This document shows, one piece after another, positions 1 through 7,260 of a stretch of DNA of 64,000 nt. The DNA lies in the NCBI GenBank assembly GCA_903870905.1, contig CAIQEU010000023.1, forward strand, positions 1-64,000. Direction: 5' to 3'. Within the stretch, counting starts at the first letter, position 1. Every line of letters begins with the position of its first letter. The notes under the pieces were generated by a model. That model searched no databases. It was given only the letters and a program-made list of their open reading frames with translations, and was not told the origin of the DNA. Source of the stretch: an uncultured Actinomycetes bacterium (GTDB taxonomy: Bacteria; Actinomycetota; Acidimicrobiia; Acidimicrobiales; RAAP-2). A program made the translations under genes and the position numbers.

Positions 1-161
1 CGCAGGACGACGGCAGCGCGAAGTGACGGCGCAGCGCTAACGCCCAGCTCGGGGACCGATACTGCGCTGGTCAAGGCACTTGCGAAACCCATCTCGTCGC
101 CCTCGACTGCCCTGACCCGTTCGCCCTCGCACAGTCCTCCGCAGCCCTCAGCAGAATTCCC

Positions 162-455
162 GTGGAGACGTGGCCAGGGATTGATCCTCAGGAGATGGAG
201 GGCATTGACCTGGTGCACGCCTCACTCCCAGCGCTCAGCTTTCAACGCGTGGAGCACTACGTGCCACCGGTGTGGCCCGACGGCACGGTCCCGAAGCAGA
301 TGCATCTCGATTGCGTCGTGGAGGACCTCGACGAGGGTGAACGCCACGCACTGGACGTCGGAGCAACCAAGGCAGCGGTCCAGCCTGGCGAGACCTTCCG
401 GGTGTTCCTCGATCCCGCAGGTCATCGCTTCTGTTTGATTCTGAGCGATGACTGA
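162..455 (+). CDS. VOC (glyoxalase-like) protein, N-terminus without a normal start
   Basis: Vicinal-oxygen-chelate superfamily, glyoxalase-like branch; substrate unknown. The 97-residue GTG-started reading shows the usual C-terminal half: FQRVEHYVPPVWPD, QMHLD, VEDLDEGE, LGATK-like DVGATK, and the closing DPAGHRFCLI. The same frame stays open upstream to a stop at 24-26. Codons 93-161 read LVALDCPDPFALAQ and then AALSRIPVE, which is the typical first strand and helix of this family. That extension has no ATG, GTG or TTG, so the drawn start truncates the domain. Either the gene has decayed at its 5' end or there is a frameshift near base 90. Bases 1-26 hold nothing I can support. Confidence 0.6.
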   Translation: METWPGIDPQEMEGIDLVHASLPALSFQRVEHYVPPVWPDGTVPKQMHLDCVVEDLDEGERHALDVGATKAAVQPGETFRVFLDPAGHRFCLILSDD

Positions 456-516
456 CGGGTCGCTCTTGCGTTCGAAGAGTGGGCACGTCGCACCCTGGAT
501 ACCAGAGCACCCGAAC

Positions 517-522
517 TACGCT
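517..522 (+). promoter_or_regulatory. Candidate -10 box of the epimerase gene
   Basis: TACGCT fits TANNNT and lies 51 nt before the ATG at 574. The transcript would include the strong ribosome site GGAGGA at about 561-567. No convincing -35 element is visible. Confidence 0.3.
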
Positions 523-573
523 GCTGGGACGCCCGAGCGATCGCTCCGTGGCTAGGAGATTTGGAGGAAGCCC

Positions 574-1467
574 ATGCGGGTGCTCGTTACAGGAGGATCA
601 GGGTTTCTCGGTCACCACGTCGTTCGCCATCTCCTCGCGCGAGGCGACACGCCACTCGTCGCAGATTTGATGCCGTTCCCCTTTGAGCCTCATGACGTGG
701 AGCAGGTGACGGGAGATCTCCGAGATCAATCGACGATCGACGCCTGTTTCGCGACCGGCGTCGATGCGGTGGTGCACCTCGCAGCGATCACCTCGGTACT
801 CAAGAGCATCAACGATCCCGAAGGGGTCTTCCAGTCCAACGTGGTGATGACGCACAACCTGCTCGAAGCATGCCGGAAGCACGACGTTGCTCGCTTCGTC
901 TTCGCCTCGACCAATGCGGTCGTTGGCGATATTGGTTTCGAGACCATTACCGAGAACCTTCCCGTTCGACCCCTCACGCCCTACGGCGCCACGAAGGCAG
1001 CAGCGGAGATGCTGCTGTCTGCCTCCGGTGCGTCGTACGGCATCTGCACGGTGTCGAATCGATTCACCAACATCTACGGCGCCGAGATGCAGCTGAAGGA
1101 CTCCATCATCGCCCGCATGATGAAGGCAGCACTCGCAGGCACGGGCATTGAGATCTACGGCGACGGCACCCAGGTGCGTGACTACGTCTACGTCGATGAC
1201 GCCGTTGCGTCACTGCTCCTCGGTCTCTCCCTCGAACACCCCGAGACCTTCATCGTTGGCGCTGGCCGCTCGGTCTCCATCACCGAACTCCACCAGATGA
1301 CCTGTGTCGCAACGGGTATCGACATCCCGTCGAGCCACGTCGCCCCGAAGCCCGGCGAGATGCCAGCGGTGATCGTCGACATCACGAAGGGCGGCACCTT
1401 GGGCTACGCCCCGAGTCGGACCTTGGAGCAGGGCCTACTCGACACCTGGGCGAGCTTTACTGCCTAG
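574..1467 (+). CDS. NAD-dependent epimerase/dehydratase (extended SDR)
   Basis: An extended short-chain dehydrogenase of 297 residues that probably acts on a nucleotide sugar. The Rossmann motif is GGSGFLG (7-13), the NNAG-type loop is LAAI (69-72), the catalytic Ser/Thr region is ASTNAV (111-116), and the YxxxK pair is Tyr137 and Lys141 in PYGATK. The ATG at 574 follows a good GGAGGA site. UDP-glucose or UDP-galacturonate 4-epimerases and dTDP-glucose dehydratases share this layout, so the exact sugar cannot be assigned. The gene converges on a glycosyltransferase, and the two stop codons overlap in CTAG at 1464-1467. Confidence 0.85.
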   Translation: MRVLVTGGSGFLGHHVVRHLLARGDTPLVADLMPFPFEPHDVEQVTGDLRDQSTIDACFATGVDAVVHLAAITSVLKSINDPEGVFQSNVVMTHNLLEACRKHDVARFVFASTNAVVGDIGFETITENLPVRPLTPYGATKAAAEMLLSASGASYGICTVSNRFTNIYGAEMQLKDSIIARMMKAALAGTGIEIYGDGTQVRDYVYVDDAVASLLLGLSLEHPETFIVGAGRSVSITELHQMTCVATGIDIPSSHVAPKPGEMPAVIVDITKGGTLGYAPSRTLEQGLLDTWASFTA

Positions 1468-2255
1468 CGGCGGCGTTCACGCAGCCAGGTTCGGATGACG
1501 ACTCGGCTGTAGTTGCGGCCGTAGGAGAAGTTGCCGCCCTTCTTCGAGTGCCCGACGACTCTGGCCTTCATCGTGACGGGGCGTTCGGTGAAGCGAACGC
1601 CGGACATGATGGCCGAGATCAGCAGTTCTGAGGCTTGGAACTGTGGCTCGTCGAGTTGCAGCGTGGCGGCGAAGTCGGCTCGGAACGCCCGGATGGGATT
1701 GGCGGTGTCGGTCACCTTCGTCCTCGTGAACAGCGAAATCAGGTGTGCGAACACGAAGATTCCGGTGTTGCGGGCAGCCGAGTGCACTTCGGTCTTACCC
1801 AAGCGTCGCGATCCATTAGAGAAATCCGCCACGCCGTCGACGACGGGTTGCAGGACGACGCCGAGGTCGCTCGGGAGCACTTGTCCGTCAGCATCCGCGG
1901 TCACGATGAACGTGGCCCCTCGCTCTCGAGCGATGGCGTAGCCGAGGCGGAGGGCAGCCCCTTGGCCGCGGTTGACGGGGGCCACGGCCACGAGGGCTCC
2001 GGCAGCTCGAGCAAGGGCGGCAGTCCCGTCGTCATCGCCGTCGACGACGACGAGGGCTTGGGCGGATCGACCGCAGAGGACTTCTGGGAGCGCAGTGATC
2101 ACCGAGGCGATGTTGTCGCGCTCTTTGTAGGCAGCGATCACGATGGCTACCTCAGGAAGGGTGGCACCGGGGTGGGCGAGGTCGAAGTCGGCCTTGGCCA
2201 ACTCATCGACGAGTGCATCGACCTGAGCGGCGCGTCGTTGCGCTCTGTCGTTCAC
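1464..2255 (-). CDS. Glycosyltransferase family 2
   Basis: A GT-A fold transferase resembling dolichyl/polyprenyl-phosphate sugar synthases. Near the N-terminus it has VAIVIAAYKERDNI, then a nucleotide-binding acidic stretch (VVVDGDDDGT), NRGQGAALRLGY, and the metal-binding DADGQ. No C-terminal membrane segments are seen, unlike many bacterial homologues. I chose the GTG at 2255 because it overlaps the stop of a short leader reading frame in GTGA. The same frame opens to a TTG at 2360, but that adds a low-complexity Arg/His-rich stretch. The probable role is transfer of a sugar to a lipid carrier or glycan in the inner membrane; the sugar is unknown. Confidence 0.8.
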   Translation of the reverse strand: MNDRAQRRAAQVDALVDELAKADFDLAHPGATLPEVAIVIAAYKERDNIASVITALPEVLCGRSAQALVVVDGDDDGTAALARAAGALVAVAPVNRGQGAALRLGYAIARERGATFIVTADADGQVLPSDLGVVLQPVVDGVADFSNGSRRLGKTEVHSAARNTGIFVFAHLISLFTRTKVTDTANPIRAFRADFAATLQLDEPQFQASELLISAIMSGVRFTERPVTMKARVVGHSKKGGNFSYGRNYSRVVIRTWLRERRR

Positions 2256-2302
2256 GTCGCAACCGATCGGGGCGCGAGCACGGTGTCGATGCTGCGGCTC
2301 AT
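2252..2302 (-). other. Possible 16-codon leader ORF coupled to the glycosyltransferase
   Basis: An ATG at 2302 with purine-rich AGAAGG just upstream opens a 16-residue frame (MSRSIDTVLAPRSVAT). Its TGA overlaps the GTG start of the glycosyltransferase gene. This geometry would allow translational coupling. Nothing in the peptide suggests attenuation, and it may be chance. Confidence 0.25.
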
Positions 2303-2439
2303 GACCTTCTCGATCCCCCTGCAACCGAGATGGCTGCCTCGTCGCGATGCTCCTCGTCAAGGTTAGAACGGATCAATGGTCTGACTGTGCACAGGAACGG
2401 CCGTCGATCGCCGCTCCCGGCTGGAGGCGATGACCTCGG

Positions 2440-2445
2440 TAGTGT
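2440..2445 (+). promoter_or_regulatory. Candidate -10 box of the dienelactone hydrolase gene
   Basis: TAGTGT lies 20 nt before the ATG at 2466, with the ribosome site GAGGAGGGGA between. This is a sequence match only. Confidence 0.35.
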
Positions 2446-2465
2446 GTGGCGGACGAGGAGGGGAC

Positions 2466-3212
2466 ATGCGGGGCGACTTGACGGCGGCAACCATCACCAT
2501 TCCCGGCGCAAATGGGGACGAGATTGAGGCCTACTACGCGGCCCCCAGTGACGGCGGACCTCGAGGAAGCGTGGTGGTCCTGCACCACCTTCCCGGGTAT
2601 GACGCAGCGACCAAGGAGATCACCCGGCGATTCGCGGCTGAAGGGTTCGCGGCAATCTGCCCCAATCTGTACTCCAGAGAGGCTCCGGGTGCTGATCCTG
2701 ATGATGCGGCGGCAACCGCTCGTGCCCTTGGGGGTGTTCCCGATGAACGCCTTGTCGGCGACGTCGCTGGTGCAGCGGCATTCCTCCGTGCCCAACCGGC
2801 ATCGAACGGGGCAGTTGGGGTCATTGGGTACTGCTCAGGGGGTCGCCAGAGCGTGTTGGCCGCCTGCAACCTCGACCTTCAAGCGGCCGTCGATTGCTAC
2901 GGCGCCTTCGTGGTCGCCGATGTCCCCGACGGATTCCCGTTCGCGTTCACCTCGCTCCGGCCGCTTCTCGAGAACCTCTCCTGCCCACTCCTCGGCCTCT
3001 TCGGCGCCGAGGATCAATTCCCATCACCAGAGCAGAACGTCGAGATGGCGATCCTGCTCGAGGGGCACGGCAAGTCCTTCACCTCCCACACCTTCGAGGG
3101 TGCCGGCCACGCCTTCTTCGCCACCGATCGGCCGAGCTACCGTCCCGAGGTGGCCACGAAAGCGTGGGGCATCGTGCTCGACTTCTTCACGACCCACCTC
3201 GCCGAGGCCTGA
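2466..3212 (+). CDS. Dienelactone hydrolase family protein
   Basis: An alpha/beta hydrolase of 248 residues, the family that opens dienelactones in chlorocatechol breakdown, though most members have unknown substrates. The nucleophile elbow GYCSGG carries a cysteine (Cys123), typical of the family. The acid is probably Asp183 in GAEDQF and the base His215 in GAGHAFF. The start is the ATG preceded by GAGGAGGGGA; an upstream in-frame ATG at 2430 has no ribosome site. It is followed after one base by a small DUF6295-like gene. It is probably a cytosolic hydrolase, substrate not predictable. Confidence 0.85.
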   Translation: MRGDLTAATITIPGANGDEIEAYYAAPSDGGPRGSVVVLHHLPGYDAATKEITRRFAAEGFAAICPNLYSREAPGADPDDAAATARALGGVPDERLVGDVAGAAAFLRAQPASNGAVGVIGYCSGGRQSVLAACNLDLQAAVDCYGAFVVADVPDGFPFAFTSLRPLLENLSCPLLGLFGAEDQFPSPEQNVEMAILLEGHGKSFTSHTFEGAGHAFFATDRPSYRPEVATKAWGIVLDFFTTHLAEA

Positions 3213-3213
3213 C

Positions 3214-3495
3214 GTGTGCACCTACGCCACCACCGTGCTCACCATCGACGGGAGCGCCAAGGGCAAGATTGGTTGGTTCTCCGCTAACCAGGCCACCGTG
3301 TACTTCGACCACCCGGTGCACTTCGCCCGACGACACGCCCTCATGGTGGATCTCGCGAATCCTTCGGAGGGTCCATCGGCTCGCGTTGGCCTCGAGCTCA
3401 GTCCTGAATCTGCCCGGGCGTTGGCCGTGGCGATCTTGGACGCCCTCGACGCGGTGCCCCCGGCCCTCTTTGAAGCAGACGGCGGCACTCGATGA
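3214..3495 (+). CDS. Small conserved protein, DUF6295-like
   Basis: A 93-residue protein starting at a GTG one base after the dienelactone hydrolase stop. I recognise the pattern CTYATTVLTIDGSAKG, the WFSANQATVYFDHP stretch and the ending LSPESARALAVAIL, typical of a widespread actinobacterial family of unknown function (DUF6295, from memory). It has no signal peptide or membrane segment. The spacing implies co-transcription with the hydrolase. Confidence 0.75.
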   Translation: MCTYATTVLTIDGSAKGKIGWFSANQATVYFDHPVHFARRHALMVDLANPSEGPSARVGLELSPESARALAVAILDALDAVPPALFEADGGTR

Positions 3496-3525
3496 CGAGC
3501 TGGCCCCGGCGAGACCTGCGCCGAC

Positions 3526-4164
3526 GTGCTGGCGAAGGTCACGGTGGCTGAATCGCTCGCGAGGGTCACCCTCGCCTCTGCAACGGTGACGCTTGTTCCC
3601 TTGGAGCTCCACCACGTCGATGACCTGTTCGCTGCGGCGTCGATCGACCGGTCGACCTACGGCTTCACTCCGGTCCCCGACACTCGAGCAGCGATGGCTG
3701 CCCACGTTGGTCGCCTCCTCGACGGGCACGCCGCTGGCGAGAACCTCCCGTTCGCGATTGCCGATGCAGCATCGGGTGCACTGCTCGGCCAGACGATGCT
3801 CTTCACGTTTCGGTCCTTCCCAGGGCACCCTTCCCCAACGGCACTGGAGATTGGCGGCACGTGGTTGGCAGCACCAGCGCAGCGGACAGGTGTCAACACG
3901 GCCGCGAAGCGCCTGCTGCTCGGGCACGCCTTCGACACCCTCGGTGCTCAGCGCGTCGAGCTCCGCACCGACGCGCGAAATGCCAGGTCGCATGCAGCGA
4001 TTCTGCGCATTGGCGCCCAGTTCGAAGGAGTCCTTCGGGCATGGCAGCCGTCGTTCGTTCCCGGAGAGGAGACGATGCTCCGAGATTCAGCGATGTTCTC
4101 GATTCTCGCGGCGGAGTGGCCACGCGTGCGGGCGCACCTCGATGCGCTGCTCGAGCGACGGTGA
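3526..4164 (+). CDS. GNAT acetyltransferase, RimJ/RimL-like
   Basis: An N-acetyltransferase of about 212 residues. It opens with VTLVPLELHHVDDLF, the usual RimJ/RimL beginning, has EIGGTWLAAPAQRTGVNTAAKRLLL as the acetyl-CoA binding region, and ends with the familiar RVELRTDARNARS and IGAQFEGVLR segments. Such proteins acetylate protein N-termini, amino acids or small molecules; the substrate is not evident. The start is uncertain: the GTG at 3526 is used, but the GTG at codon 7 is equally possible. It converges on hutH with a 4-base gap. Confidence 0.8.
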   Translation: MLAKVTVAESLARVTLASATVTLVPLELHHVDDLFAAASIDRSTYGFTPVPDTRAAMAAHVGRLLDGHAAGENLPFAIADAASGALLGQTMLFTFRSFPGHPSPTALEIGGTWLAAPAQRTGVNTAAKRLLLGHAFDTLGAQRVELRTDARNARSHAAILRIGAQFEGVLRAWQPSFVPGEETMLRDSAMFSILAAEWPRVRAHLDALLERR

Positions 4165-4168
4165 CGCC

Positions 4169-5728
4169 CTAGCGAAGACCGGCGAGGAGTGGATCGTCGA
4201 GCGTCCGCCACCCGCTGCCCGTGCAGAACGATTCAGCGAGCGCAATTTCTGGCGCCATGAATCGGTCGTGGCCAGCGGTGATGCCGAGCCCGACGAAGTG
4301 GTTGAGCACGGCTTCGGTTGCTCGTGAGGGGGCGAGTGGTCCTCGAAGTTCGAGCCCCCGAACGGCCGTGAGGAGCTCAATGGCGAGCACACGGGTGAGG
4401 CCATCGATGCTGCGACGGAGCTTGCGGGCTGCGTGCCAGCCCATCGAGACGTGGTCTTCTTGCATGGCTGATGAGGGAATGGACTGCACCGATGCCGGAG
4501 TGGCGTTGCGTTGGAGCTCGGCCACAATTGCGGCCTGGGTGTACTGGGCGATCATGAGACCCGAATCGACACCTGGCTGGTGGGCCAAGAACGCTGGTAA
4601 GCCGTGGCTTCGCGCGGGATCGAGGAGGCGGTCGGTCCGCCGTTCGGCCATGGAGGCGACGTCGGCAATGGGGATAGCGAGGAAGTCGAGGACGTAGGCG
4701 ATCGGGGCGCCGTGGAAGTTGCCGTTGGAGGAGAGCCGACCATCGGGGAGTACCGACGGGTTGTCGATGGCTGAGGCCAATTCCACGCCTGCGACGTGGG
4801 CCGCATGGGTCATGGTGTCGCGCAGCCCACCGTGGACCTGGGGAGCACAGCGCAGCGAGTAGGCGTCTTGGACCTGAGTGGTGTCTTCAGCGTGGCTGGT
4901 GACGATGGGGGAGTTCGCGAGTAGCGCCAAGAGGTTGGCAGCGCTCACCGCCTGCCCAGCATGTGGCCGCAGGGCATGGAGCTCAGGCAAAAAGACCCGG
5001 TCCGTGCCGCGTAAGGCCTGGATGGAACATGCAGCGGTGAGGTCGGCGAGCGCGACGAGTTCACCGAGGTCGGCGAGCGCCATGACCAACATGCCGAGCA
5101 TGCCGTCGGTGCCGTTGATGAGCGCGAGGCCCTCTTTCTCGGCGAGGACCACGGGCTCGAGGCCAGCATCGTCGAGTGCCGTTGCCGCATCGATCACCGC
5201 GCCGGTTGGTGTCCGCACGCTCCCTTCACCCATGAGGGCGAGGGCCACATGGCTGAGCGGTGCGAGGTCGCCGGAGCAGCCCAAGGAGCCGAACTCATGG
5301 ACCACCGGGGTGATGCCGGCGTTCAACAGTGCTGCGTAGGCGAGGGCAGTGCTCGGACGGACCCCCGTCACTCCCTTGGCCATCGTGGCGAGGCGGCACA
5401 CCATCATCGCCCGAACGACCTCATCTTCGACGAGTGGCCCTGAACCTGCAGCGTGGCTGCGGATGAGCGAACGCTGGAGCTGGGTGCGATCGTCGGGAGC
5501 GATGAAGGTGGTCGCCAAGGCGCCGAATCCGGTGGAGACGCCGTAGACCGGCCGGCCGCTCGTGACGAAGCCGTCAATGGATGCTCGCGTCGCCTCGAGT
5601 GCAGCCAACACGGTTGGGGACAGCTCGACTCGAGTTCCGAAACGAGCAACGGCGATGAGGTCATCGGCGGGAAGCGGTCCACCGGTCAAGGTGATGGTCG
5701 GGCGGTCGTCGGTTCGCAGCGCAGGCAC
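4169..5728 (-). CDS. hutH: Histidine ammonia-lyase (aromatic ammonia-lyase family)
   Basis: Removes ammonia from L-histidine to give urocanate, using a self-formed methylidene-imidazolone (MIO) group. The 519-residue length is normal. The catalytic Tyr62 sits in YGVSTGFG. The MIO triad reads Cys151-Ser152-Gly153 in GSLGCSGDLAPLSH rather than Ala-Ser-Gly; the Cys form is known in actinobacterial HutH enzymes. Other expected segments are NGTDGM, SSNGNFHG, QEDHVSM. The start is a GTG only 6 nt after a TAGGCT box, so the message is probably leaderless. No hutU, hutI or hutG lies nearby, so activity on tyrosine or phenylalanine cannot be excluded. Confidence 0.88.
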   Translation of the reverse strand: MPALRTDDRPTITLTGGPLPADDLIAVARFGTRVELSPTVLAALEATRASIDGFVTSGRPVYGVSTGFGALATTFIAPDDRTQLQRSLIRSHAAGSGPLVEDEVVRAMMVCRLATMAKGVTGVRPSTALAYAALLNAGITPVVHEFGSLGCSGDLAPLSHVALALMGEGSVRTPTGAVIDAATALDDAGLEPVVLAEKEGLALINGTDGMLGMLVMALADLGELVALADLTAACSIQALRGTDRVFLPELHALRPHAGQAVSAANLLALLANSPIVTSHAEDTTQVQDAYSLRCAPQVHGGLRDTMTHAAHVAGVELASAIDNPSVLPDGRLSSNGNFHGAPIAYVLDFLAIPIADVASMAERRTDRLLDPARSHGLPAFLAHQPGVDSGLMIAQYTQAAIVAELQRNATPASVQSIPSSAMQEDHVSMGWHAARKLRRSIDGLTRVLAIELLTAVRGLELRGPLAPSRATEAVLNHFVGLGITAGHDRFMAPEIALAESFCTGSGWRTLDDPLLAGLR

Positions 5729-5734
5729 CGCAGC

Positions 5735-5740
5735 AGCCTA
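5735..5740 (-). promoter_or_regulatory. -10 box of hutH (leaderless type)
   Basis: TAGGCT on the minus strand ends exactly 6 nt before the GTG of hutH, so transcription should begin at or next to the start codon. GTGACC lies 18 nt further upstream as a weak -35. Confidence 0.55.
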
Positions 5741-5769
5741 GGCAGGGCGTTGCGCCCCGGTCACGACCC

Positions 5770-6576
5770 TCAGCCCTGATGGGGGTTGGCGAGGAAGGCC
5801 TGGAGGCCTCCCTTGCGTCGATCCGCGAGGCGAAGTGCACCGCGGTAGCCGACGAACAACATTGCACCGGCCATGACGATCGAGCCAACCATCACGAGCC
5901 AGAAGTAGGCAATGCGGTGCCCGAGCACCCGGTGGCTGTCGCCGGGGAGCCCCCAGGTGTGGAGCGGGTAGAGGCAGAACATGCCGAGCGCTGGCACCAC
6001 GACGTAGGGCGCAGTGATGGCCAGGGTCCAACGGAGCATCCGCATCGGCGCCTCACGCACTTGGCGCTGGCGCTCGCGGAGGGGGAGTGGCTTGTAGGGG
6101 AGGATGAGCCCAACCCACGTCGCCATCCCCAAGGTGGCAACCGGCACCGTCAAGATGATCCCCGTCGTCAGCGATGCGGTGACGACATCGGTTCGATCGG
6201 CTGCGATGGCGACATCGACGATGGCGCAGAACGGTGCGGTCAAGAGCCACAGCACGATGCCCTTGGCGAGGAGCAGCTGCAGGAGCTGTGCCCGACTGTT
6301 GAGGGCCACCGCCATGCGCCTGGCGTCGCCGCCAACGACGTTGGTGGCGGGAACGTCAGCCACCATCCAACTGAGCAGCGTGAGGGGAAGCGCGTGGGCG
6401 CCGTGGTAGCCGAAGAGCCACGAGGTGATCGACGCAGGAAGCAGCCACCAGCCGAGGAGGACCAAGACGGCGTTCGCACCCACGCAGATCGGCGCTTCGT
6501 AGGGAGCATGGAACGCTCGGGCGAATTCTGCCCGCACCGCTGCGCCGAGAGAGGTCGGGAGGCTGACGGCGGTCAC
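5770..6576 (-). CDS. Multi-pass membrane protein, function unknown
   Basis: About 268 residues with some six hydrophobic segments (for example ANAVLVLLGWWLLP, LLLAKGIVLWLLTAPF, IAYFWLVMVGSIVMAGAML) and an Arg-rich stretch near the middle (PLPLRERQRQVREAPMRMLR). The pattern recalls ABC-2 type permeases, but there is no ATPase gene beside it and I do not recognise the family. The frame runs further upstream to 6831, but the GTG at 6576 sits 6 nt after a TACGCT box and begins the plausible protein. It is 41 nt upstream of hutH's start on the same strand, though hutH has its own promoter. Confidence 0.7.
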   Translation of the reverse strand: MTAVSLPTSLGAAVRAEFARAFHAPYEAPICVGANAVLVLLGWWLLPASITSWLFGYHGAHALPLTLLSWMVADVPATNVVGGDARRMAVALNSRAQLLQLLLAKGIVLWLLTAPFCAIVDVAIAADRTDVVTASLTTGIILTVPVATLGMATWVGLILPYKPLPLRERQRQVREAPMRMLRWTLAITAPYVVVPALGMFCLYPLHTWGLPGDSHRVLGHRIAYFWLVMVGSIVMAGAMLFVGYRGALRLADRRKGGLQAFLANPHQG

Positions 6577-6582
6577 GACGAA

Positions 6583-6588
6583 AGCGTA
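6583..6588 (-). promoter_or_regulatory. -10 box of the membrane protein gene (leaderless type)
   Basis: TACGCT on the minus strand, 6 nt before the GTG at 6576. It is divergent from the TACGGT box at 6657-6662. Confidence 0.5.
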
Positions 6589-6656
6589 CCGATCAGGTGA
6601 CCGTGTCTCGGAGATCAACGGTCCCGAGCGCCTCACCGCTCGCATGGCGCATCTTG

Positions 6657-6662
6657 TACGGT
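6657..6662 (+). promoter_or_regulatory. -10 box of the membrane-anchored protein gene (leaderless type)
   Basis: TACGGT ends 6 nt before the GTG at 6669. No ribosome site lies between. Confidence 0.5.
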
Positions 6663-6668
6663 GGCGGA

Positions 6669-7208
6669 GTGACCACCTCGACGTCCTCTGCAGCCGAACG
6701 GACGCCGGACTACCTCCGTCGCGCCGCGATCGTCCGGCGATCAATGGCGGCCATCGTCGCAGTCGTCGTTCTCGCCGCCGTCGTGCATCCGCTGCTCCAG
6801 AAGACGCCGAAAATGCTCGACGTGTCGACATTGCCCGTCACCTCGGTCTCCCTCGGCCATCGCCTTGTGCTCGAGAATCCGCTGGATCCCTCGATCGCAT
6901 CAGCCACCGTCACGGCCATCACCCTCTCCCGCACCACTGCCACGGTGCGCCTTTCGGTGTGCCCGAAGGGCACGTGGTCGCCCAATGGCGTTGCCGGCTT
7001 TGCCCTGATTCTCAAGCACCACGAAGCCCTCCTCCCCGAACAGGCGTCACCCCTGCTCTCGGTTGCCGCGCACACGTGCACTGCGAGCTCGCTGGTGTTC
7101 TCGGTGCCCCGAGATGTCGAGATCCGGGGCGTCGCCTACGTGCAGGTCCCCTACGTGAACGCTGCGTGGATGCTGGCACGACCGCTGCACGTTGCACGAA
7201 ATAGTTAG
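6669..7208 (+). CDS. Membrane-anchored extracytoplasmic protein, unknown
   Basis: About 179 residues. A basic N-terminus (YLRRAAIVRRS) precedes one hydrophobic segment, MAAIVAVVVLAAVVHPLL, at about residues 27-44, so the rest should be outside the membrane. The exported part includes two cysteines (CPKGTW and HTCTAS) that could pair. I do not recognise a domain. The start is chosen as the GTG 6 nt after a TACGGT box; a longer frame to 6597 is less likely. The stop codon lies inside the iron box that controls the following FTR1 gene. Confidence 0.65.
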   Translation: MTTSTSSAAERTPDYLRRAAIVRRSMAAIVAVVVLAAVVHPLLQKTPKMLDVSTLPVTSVSLGHRLVLENPLDPSIASATVTAITLSRTTATVRLSVCPKGTWSPNGVAGFALILKHHEALLPEQASPLLSVAAHTCTASSLVFSVPRDVEIRGVAYVQVPYVNAAWMLARPLHVARNS

Positions 7209-7221
7209 GGCACCCTAAACT
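7192..7221 (+). promoter_or_regulatory. FTR1 promoter with overlapping DtxR/IdeR-type iron box
   Basis: TTGCAC (7192-7197), an 18-nt spacer and TAAACT (7216-7221) form a promoter. The inverted repeat TTAGG-N4-CCTAA at 7205-7218 fits the half-sites and spacing inside the DtxR/IdeR consensus and covers the spacer and part of the -10. An iron-loaded repressor here would block transcription. The gene downstream is an iron permease, which supports the reading. Confidence 0.6.
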
Positions 7222-7260
7222 CTGATCACGGCGGCAGCCCCGTCGATGTGAGGAGCATGT

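Noticed and set aside
463-479. Small hairpin CTCTT/AAGAG after the first gene
   Set aside because: Only five pairs and no T-run; not enough to call a terminator.
535-546. 12-bp palindrome GAGCGATCGCTC
   Set aside because: Such GATCGC-type palindromes are frequent in GC-rich DNA and nothing links it to regulation.
4169-5728. Cys-Ser-Gly instead of Ala-Ser-Gly in histidine ammonia-lyase as a novelty
   Set aside because: The Cys form of the MIO triad is already known in actinobacterial HutH proteins.
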